Under the pieces are notes generated by a model. That model was not told the DNA's origin and searched no databases. It saw only the letters and a list, made by a program, of their open reading frames with translations. The translations under genes were made by a program, and so were the position numbers. Shown here piece after piece: positions 46,601 through 55,600 of a DNA stretch of 64,000 nucleotides. Source of the stretch: Holacanthus passer (taxonomy: Eukaryota > Chordata > Actinopteri > Pomacanthidae). The number at the start of each line of letters is the position of its first letter. Position 1 is the first letter of the stretch. The DNA is taken from the NCBI GenBank assembly GCA_025331565.1, contig JAFREQ010000049.1, forward strand, positions 372,001-436,000, read 5' to 3'.

Positions 46601-49600
46601 TTGTATATGTGGTGGCTGATTGGAAATTGCCATCACCATTAACCATGCACACACATTTGGATCAGTTTGGGGTTCCGTATCTTGGCCAAGGACACTTGAA
46701 CACTCAGACTGCAGGGGTTAGGGATAGAACCACAGACCTTCCGATTGATGGATGACCACTCTACCTCCTGAGCCACAGCTACCCCAGTGCATATTCTATG
46801 TCTGTCGGTCTATCCATCCAGGAGAAGGTATCCCAACAGCTACTGGTTAAAAGTGACTATGGATATGGATTCTCACCTGAAGATGATTCCCAGTGATTTT
46901 AGTGACCCCCTGATCTTTACCACCACCAAAAGTCAGATTTCTCCATTGCTAATTGCTGTGGTATTTGGTCTATGGTGAGGTACTGTATATCAACTACTAT
47001 TGGCTAGATTTTATTGAAGTGCGTGTAGAAATGTGTGCAGTTGATGAAGAAATAACCCATTTTTATGATGTGTATTGATTTTAGTGGATAAAAACCTTTC
47101 TAGGTCAGAGTCAGAGTTTTGTTTTGCTATATTCATGTTCTCCAGAAAAAAAGCCATTTTAGTAACTACAATGTTACTATGTAATTATGTAATGTAACTT
47201 TAGCACCTCCATCAGGGCACATCTCAGCTTTTTAGCTTTACTTTTGGGAAGCCCCTGAGAATCATAAAAATATTAGTGCTGTCAAATGATTAAAATTTTT
47301 AATCAGATTAATCACAGGGTTGCTGTGGATTATTTTCGATTAATCACGATTAAATATCATTCATTTTTAATCTTTATTAATCGCGTTTCATTTTGCATGA
47401 AGGGAATATATATGCACTTAACGTGTTTATTAAACACCTTTAACAGTTCATGTTAACAAAAAACTTGTCTCTTTTTCAAAACACACATTTATCCACATTA
47501 ATGTGGCCCTGTTACTCCTTTTTCAGTCAGCTACTAAGACAAACTAACTTGTTGACATTGTCAGTACCGGATCAACTGCCCATTTGTGCATGCGCGGCGG
47601 CATCTCTACTTGGACAAACTGCCCGAAATGCGTTGCCAGAGATGTTTCAGGGATTTTGAGTCATTCTGCGCTGCAGATGGGTTAATTGCATTAAAATTTT
47701 TAATCAGATTAATCATGATGATCGATTAATCCGCGATAACGCGTCAATTTTGACAGCCCTAAAAAATATATGAAGTTCATTTTGTTTTAAAGTGTTTTGC
47801 TTCTTTAATAAATGCTCAGCCTCTAGATGCTGCTAGTGGGAGTTCAGACCTTTACTCATGCTCTCAGGCTATAAAGTATGTCCATTTGCTATTAAAGAGC
47901 AAACATTCATCCATCCCTCTTTTCAAGATAACTAAATGTGGTACATGCCATCACTAATAGATTGTGTGTGAATTTTTTTCTGACAGAAAGGTGGCGGGGC
48001 TATCTTCAACACTGTGAAGACCAAGGCAAACCCAGCCATGAAGACCGTTTACAAGTTTGTAAGCATGTTTCTGGCTTCTGTCAGCTTCAGAAATTGCAAA
48101 ATGAACCGTTCCATGTCAATGATCTGGCATTGTTTATGTTTCTTTGACAGGCTAAGGACCATGCAAGAATGCGTATCAAGGAAGTCAAGAGCCGGCTTAG
48201 GCAGAAGGCATGTTGCTGTATACCGTTGACAAACCATTCTTGGTTATTTTTTATTGTTCTTACACTATTATACACTACTAACACTATTATGCTGGTGTAG
48301 TTCCAACAGTAAGTGTGGTGACAGTTTGTGGTCTCTCCCTCACAAAAAAAACTAACACTATTGCTAAAATACTATAATCCTGACTTACCTTAACTACCTT
48401 AACTGAACCCTACCACCCCAGCCACGGTGTGCAGCATCCCTCCCCCTCCCCCTGCCCCTCCCCTTTCAGTACCATCATTCCTCTCGCCCATGTCAACCTC
48501 TACCTCCCTGTGTCCCCTCTCTGCAGGAGCAGGCAGAAAATGGCTTCTCCACATCAGGGTCAGCAGTCATTGATGACAACAACACAGTGGGCTTTACCAC
48601 TTCCACAGGTGCAGTCAGGAGGGAGGGGCCACTGCGAACCTTGAATGACCACAGGCCAATCACTGTGCACTTTGGACAGGTGGGGCTAAATGAGGGGGCC
48701 GGGCATGTAATGAGGAGAGAACATGGGTTTGGTGATAATACAATATAATTCCATGAGATTATATAAATTTGTCAGAAGTTATTCCATACTATTTAGAACG
48801 ATTTTATTGGAACTGCAGTTCCCTATTACAGTTTTTTTTGCCTATATTTGTTTACATTGTGGCTAATTAGCACCATTAGTATGCTGAATTAACTTTAAAA
48901 TTAGATGATTTTCAGGCAAATTCTGGAATTAAGTTATTGTGGGGAATTTCTCTGATTTCCAACTTGTAAGTCTCACTGAATCAAAAAATATGTATATGAT
49001 GTGTGCTCAGATTTGACAGTGTTATGACTGAGAAAAAGGAGTGCTACTTTTGACACAACTTGTGGTAGCCAGGTGCTAAGAGTTTTTGAGTACATTAATA
49101 TCCTCCATGAGCTGGCAGGCCAAATTTAATAGCTAACTTGCACCTGTCCCTTCCACCTCGCACAGTATCTTTGCCTCACATCTCTCTCTTCATGGTCCCC
49201 CCAAACCCACAGGCTCGGCCACCAGTGCTGTTGAAGAGACCAAGCAGCAATGTGAGTCTGGAGAGCAGCGTTGACCAGTAAGCCTACCTTCATTATATAC
49301 AGTCTATCCCACTGTCTATGATGCAATTAAGAAAGTACATTTACATATTTAGATAGCCAATACATGAAAACTCCTGATGGTTAGGTTACTTTGATTGTGT
49401 AGAGGAGAGCAAGAAATGTACAATTACAAGCCTACATTAGCCTTCAGAACATTATGGATCTTGTAAACTAGTGAGTAATTTAGGAGTGAGTGTAATCTGG
49501 ACAAATGTTTCACTCCTGATCCAATTCTCACTTAATTATTCAAGTCCCCTAACTTGCAATGTATATGCACTCTTAATGTGCAGCATATCCTGCAGCAGCT

Positions 49601-52600
49601 TCATAGTAAAAGCCATTCAGAGGTGCTTACCAGCTTCATACCATTCATTTGACTTTATTACATTGTCTATGATATTTTGAGCACTCTTTAAATTGTTTTT
49701 ATCAAGTAGAACACAGAATACATATAACATAGAATACAGCTCTATTATAGTGAGATGACATAACATATGTACATATATTCGTGCACAAAATTTAAAAAGA
49801 CCACTAGTCAAGATACTTATATTTTGCATTTCTTTCAAATATAATACTTTTTTTTAAATGTGAGTTTAACAATTTCAAGTGAAGTTTTTAAAAAAGTAGA
49901 ATTTTTGAAATATGAACATAAATTTCAGAATACCTTCATATTTGGTATGCCCCCCTTTAATGACTGTGTCTTGTGACCTGTGACCATGTCCCAGCATGAT
50001 TTGAGTGCCCCCATAAATCTTCAGTGGGTTAGGGTGACTCCTTGGTCTTTTTTGGTCATCAAGTAGCTCTTACATTCATTTGAGGTGTGTTTGTGGCCAT
50101 TATCCTGCTGCGGTATGAATCATTCTCAAGATGCAAACCAGAGAGTATAGCATGTCTCTAGAGACTGGAGTGCTACTTCTCCTTCGTCAGGGTGTAGTCA
50201 ATTTGGTCCATGTGTTAGGTGCAGGTAAAATACCCAGAGACCTGAATATTCTCTTGTTGTTCCCTTGTTTCTCCTTCTGAAAAGAGGTTTTAGAAATTGA
50301 TACTTCCTCTAAGACTACTACAAGACGGCCTTCTTTTGACAGTACAGACAGTTTGCTAATTAGAGTCTTACATTGTTTATTTAACAAATTCTTCTGTCTG
50401 TGATGAAGTTGCTTTTCTATCACTATTCTTTCTATTTGCTCAGGCAATTCAGCTTGATGCACTGATCTTCCAAGAGTCTGGTCACTTTTGGTCTGCCTGA
50501 TGGTGCTTTAAATACAACTGATCCAGTTTCTGCAAAGTGTTTCAGAGTTCCATTCATTGCTCCATTAGAAACCTTTAGTCTGGCCATGATTTGATGCTTA
50601 GAAAGCCCCTCTTTGCTTAGAATGACAGTTTGACTTCTTACACTTAGTTCTGATGCCATGTTTCCCACTATTACAATGCTACTTACTAAGCTGGAAACTT
50701 GAGGCACAGCTATATGTAACAGTGGCTGCAAGTTGAATTACTTGAACAAGCCTCTGATGAGTAGTATCCATGTATCATCTGAATGCATACTTTGAAGGAA
50801 GGTATACAACTCAAGGAAATCTGACCTGAGTTCAGTTGGCCAATACAATCACACAGGAAAGAAAGTTTTTGGATTTATTTCAGCATTCAACCAATTTTGT
50901 GAAATGGTTGTTTATTCATGTAATTGTGGTTTAATTTCCTTTTCAACTAACTGCACAGCTTCTTTTAGGCTCATTCTAATGAATAAATCAAATAATTTAC
51001 ATCACTGTTCAAAAGTTTGGAATCGCCTGCCACAAAAGCTTGATTTCAGTTCAGTCAGGTGACTGAGAGGCCTGCTCTCTATTCGTTTATGCTTTTAGGT
51101 CGTAAAGTTCTCTTTACAGGTAGATGTTATTTTGTGTGAAGGGTTTGTATATGAAGAAGAAAACATTGCACAATGGTTTAACCAGACTGACAACTGAAAG
51201 GGCAGAGAGACAAAGATAACACTATTGGAATTGGATCATGCAATATCAGCTGAACCTACTCAGGACTGAGAAATCACATTATAAATCTATCAATGTTAAA
51301 GGTAATCACTCAGTAGACTGCAAAGTGTCCAATGACAAATGGGTTCCCAAAATATTTAGAGCCCAATTGCAAGCACCATTTTGTTTCAGTAATGATCTGA
51401 GGTCACTTGTGCTTTTCTGGACTGGAAAAGCTGGTGTTATAATTTGGTGTCTGAATTATATTGTTTTTATCTATGTTAAAGAAGAAAAACATAAAGGTGA
51501 TTTCAGATTTCTGAATGGCAGTGTATAATCCTTATACGCTGTCTGTAAATACAAATAAAAATTGATACTGTTAAGATTACTAATCCTCATCCTTCCTTTT
51601 CTTAACTTTCTTAATTTTCTTTTGTTTTTCTTTAATGGACTTAACATATCTGTAACCTGCTGTGAATTTCTTCCTTCTCCTCACCGTAGCTCTATCCGTC
51701 CTACTCGTCACTACACAGTCTTTTGCTCTGAGGATTCTTCCGAGGATGAGCTCCAGTACGACGATGATTCCATTTCTGGGTTTCCTGACAGCTTTCTCTT
51801 CTCCGTCCCTTTTGAGTGGTCACCCCTGTACGCATCTCTCTGATTGGCTCTATACTGTTGACTAATTAATACGCCTTTCTCAACTCATCGCTTTTCTTTC
51901 TAATGAAGTGTGTATATGTGTGTATACATGCGTCTTAAAGCTTCATATGGAGGACATTATGGTCATTGTATAGGAAAATCTTGGGATATAATCAGCTCTG
52001 GTTGTATTAGGCCTTTGTGTGCCGTGTTGCAAATCAATAAGCAGGACTGCTTTATGGCAAACTTTTGCATCAATGGGATGAAGTTTCCTGATTTGTCAGG
52101 CACTCACATCATTGGACTAGCCAAAAGCAGACCTTCCCATCAGGTTATTTTAACTGCAAATGGCTACTTAATTGATTTCCAGAACAATTTGCTGCTTCAT
52201 TTTTATTTATCTTTGTTGTGATCTAAAATTACTTTTATCATGACAGAAGATTTAATCCACATCACCCACCCGACAGGTTTCATGAACAGTGCCTACTGCA
52301 TCTATCAACCAATCAACACACAACTGACTTGAGGCACAATGTCAACCATCAGTATAAATTAGCATAGATGGGTCAGGTTTCTCCTGCAACCTGCTCAAAA
52401 CATAGACTTTCAGTATCCTGCCATGGTTAACGCTTTACTTGGGCATTGAAAGACATTTTTTGCTATGGATATCATTCAACACTATAGTACTGTAAATAGT
52501 CATTTCATTTTAATTTCATTAGAGACTGTCTCTGTGGCCATTCCTAAAGTTGACCTCAGTGAAAACGATTTGCAGGCCGATACAATAGAAGTAAAAGAAG

Positions 52601-55600
52601 TTTACTAACATCGACCTCTGAAGCAGTTTCATTACTTTCCCTTTCTCAGCTAGACACCCAGATATTAATATTGTTTTCACACCCTGTTTCTAATTTACCA
52701 AGAGTAGAAGTATCTCACCAGGGTAATACATAACTTTTTAGCATTATTAATATTTCTTTTATCCCATCCCTTTTATCCCAATTTCAACTTATCCCATAAA
52801 AAGACCTAAACCGACAATGCACAAACAACTTTTTGCTTTCCCTGTGTGTGCCAAGTATTTAGCAAACAGTGCTCAAACAGAAGTAGATTATCATTTGCTG
52901 TGAACTGTTTTCATCCAGAGATTAATACACATTTCGGTAGTGGTGGTGGTAGTGAGTTATTTGACTCCAAATGAACTACACTGTCCATGTTCGTTATAAT
53001 GAAGAAATTATGGATTTCGTTGGATTTTTTAACCATAAGAAAAATGTAGACTCTTGCCCACATTATCCTTTAAATAAATAAAGCAAAGTTAGAGAGTGTG
53101 AGGATAAACACTACGTTAACCATGTACTTGGAAGAATAAAAATTTAGTTGCATCTTTATTTGGCTTAAAGGTCAATGGTCCTTTTATGGGTTGGGTACAG
53201 TGTTTTGATCCATGGAGACCTCTAGTGTGTGAGAGAAATAATAACCATAAGTCAAACACTGTCCCTGCAGGCCACAGCCCTACCGCTCCCTGAAGGAGGT
53301 TGAGTTGATAGAAAGGGACGATCCTGGTTTAGGGGCAGAAAGTCACACTGCCCCTCCCAGCCCAGTTAATGAGAAGTTCTCCAATGTCAACCTGCTGGGT
53401 GATATCTTTGGCTGCCAGGACGAGCCCGACAGCCAACCAGTGACCTTGGCTAAAAGTCTCGAGGACCTAAGGACTCCCAAAGACTCTGAGGAGCTACAAG
53501 CAAAGTTCACCTACCAGGTCAGAGGTCCAAAATGTCCTGCTGCCAAAAGTTGTTAAATACTGTCTGAATAATGTTGTTTTCAAAATGAGTCCTGGTCCAT
53601 TTGGTCCTAATTCCAGATTTGGTGCAAAGGTCCAGATTGACTAAAACCACTTTGTTTTGGACCAGAGTAAAATACCATACCAAGACCCAGATGGCCCTGA
53701 AATGTGTTTTGGATATTTATGGCCCTCAGAGGATGAATCAATCAATTTTGCAAAATTGTTAAACTAATTTTGCTCTGAAACAATCTTATCCTATGAAACT
53801 TTGCATGGCAGGGGTATACATTCTTTCTGTTGAGTTCTGTGGTGGATTGGTTAGCAGGACAGATGCCCACTTACAAGCAGTTAAGATCTGAGCCCTGAAG
53901 GAGCAGAACTTTTTTTTGTGTATGTGTGTGCAGGTTCATTATGATTATGATGACTATTATTATTATTATTATTTGTCTGATGCTGGGGCTCAAATTGCTG
54001 TGAGCAGGAATGAGCTAGAAACATAAAACTTGGCACGACAGCTGGACATAATGTGCAAATGCTTTCCAAGAAATATGGGCTAATTAAGACCTAAAAATAA
54101 GTCTGAAATAAGGACAAATTTTTACCAAATTCTGAGGTGCCATATTGATTTTTGTTTTTTGTCAGTTATCTGCTTTTTTGTCAATCTCCCACAAGCTGAA
54201 ACAAGCTAGAAATATGAAACTTGGTCCAATAACTGGGTAAATATGTCAATTATTATTGGTCAATTAATTAACTGCTGTAATAAAGGCCCAAAAGGCGATG
54301 CCCCTTGCACCATAAGTTTGATTGACATGAAAGTTGACACACACGTCCAGTTCAATGTCTATAAAAATCTACAATAAAAGTCTGCCATTGATGGATTTTT
54401 GCTAATTTGCATAAACAGAAAAACACTAATATAAAAAGTACTTTTTACATTTTCACTCTATCAAGACCAAATTGGGTAAACATACTGATTGCTGCTCATG
54501 GCTTTGAGTTTAACCCATTGAGCTGCTGCCTTTATTTCTGATTGGACAGACTCTCTACTTTGTGTACCACACCACAATTCTAGCCAAAACATTCTAGCAA
54601 CGAGGGATGAACAACTTTGTCAACTTTGCTATGTACCTGCAAGAGAGCACCTAAATCAGCATGGTTTGTCACACATGTAGGTTCATTTGATGCCCTGCTC
54701 CTTCAACAGTGTTTCCAAACTGTCCTATTCATTCAGCAAGAAAACTGATGTGGATTACATAGTTTGGCATGTGTTACAGCTCCACCACTAGCTGTCCTCT
54801 CTTGGTTGAGATAATGTAGCAGCAGTGTCTTCTCTTCCTGTCCTTTCTATGTCTCACTCTACTTGCCTCAGGACAATTTCCTCCTCAATATACTCGGGCT
54901 CAAACTGATAATGCTTCAACAGTCTTCTCATCAAAGTTCCTCATCATAATATTCGCTGTCTGACATATTCTTGTGAAAGTGTCACTACTTTGCAGAGTCA
55001 CTCCATTACTTTTTATTCACCAACTGGTATGTGGGTCTTGATTACGCTGATTATCCAATGAGAGCCCACTTCTTTATGTGCTGTCATGTAGCCAAAACGG
55101 TCTTACATTCTTAAATCAGCAGAATAATTTTCATGGACCAGCCAATATAACCTAAGTGCAACTAACAGCTTTGATTTCTGATAATTATTTGTATTCCCCA
55201 TTGAGTTTCCAAACATTAGAGCTTAAGAATTAAAAGCTGTGTGGCAGTCCTGTCATCAGACCTTTTCTTCAGCACGTAAATGCACCAGCAGGAAAGATTC
55301 ACAGATCACTCTGCCATTTTAACACTATTAAAACTCTAAAATTTTGTACATTTACTTTAATGATGAATACCAATGCAGACATGTTTGGTCTGCATTGGTG
55401 TTCCATTATGATGTGACTTGATTTGGATAGCATACTAAAATTAACTGAAACAAAATGGCCCTTGGAATGTAGGAAAAACGCATTTAACCTTACCACTTGC
55501 ATGAATTGATTGTCAGTAATGCAAGTTATAAGAACTTATGATTTACTGGGCTGATTGTGAAAAACCACTGGAATGGTCCTTTAAAATCTGAATCATTTCT

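Larger units (their letters stand above)
49278..51689 (+). other. dennd1a: dennd1a intron 20
   Basis: 2.4 kb. Holds a decayed Tc1 (49930-50730) and a short Tc1-type element (51000-51523). The stretch 49278-49830 shows nothing recognisable. Confidence 0.75.
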
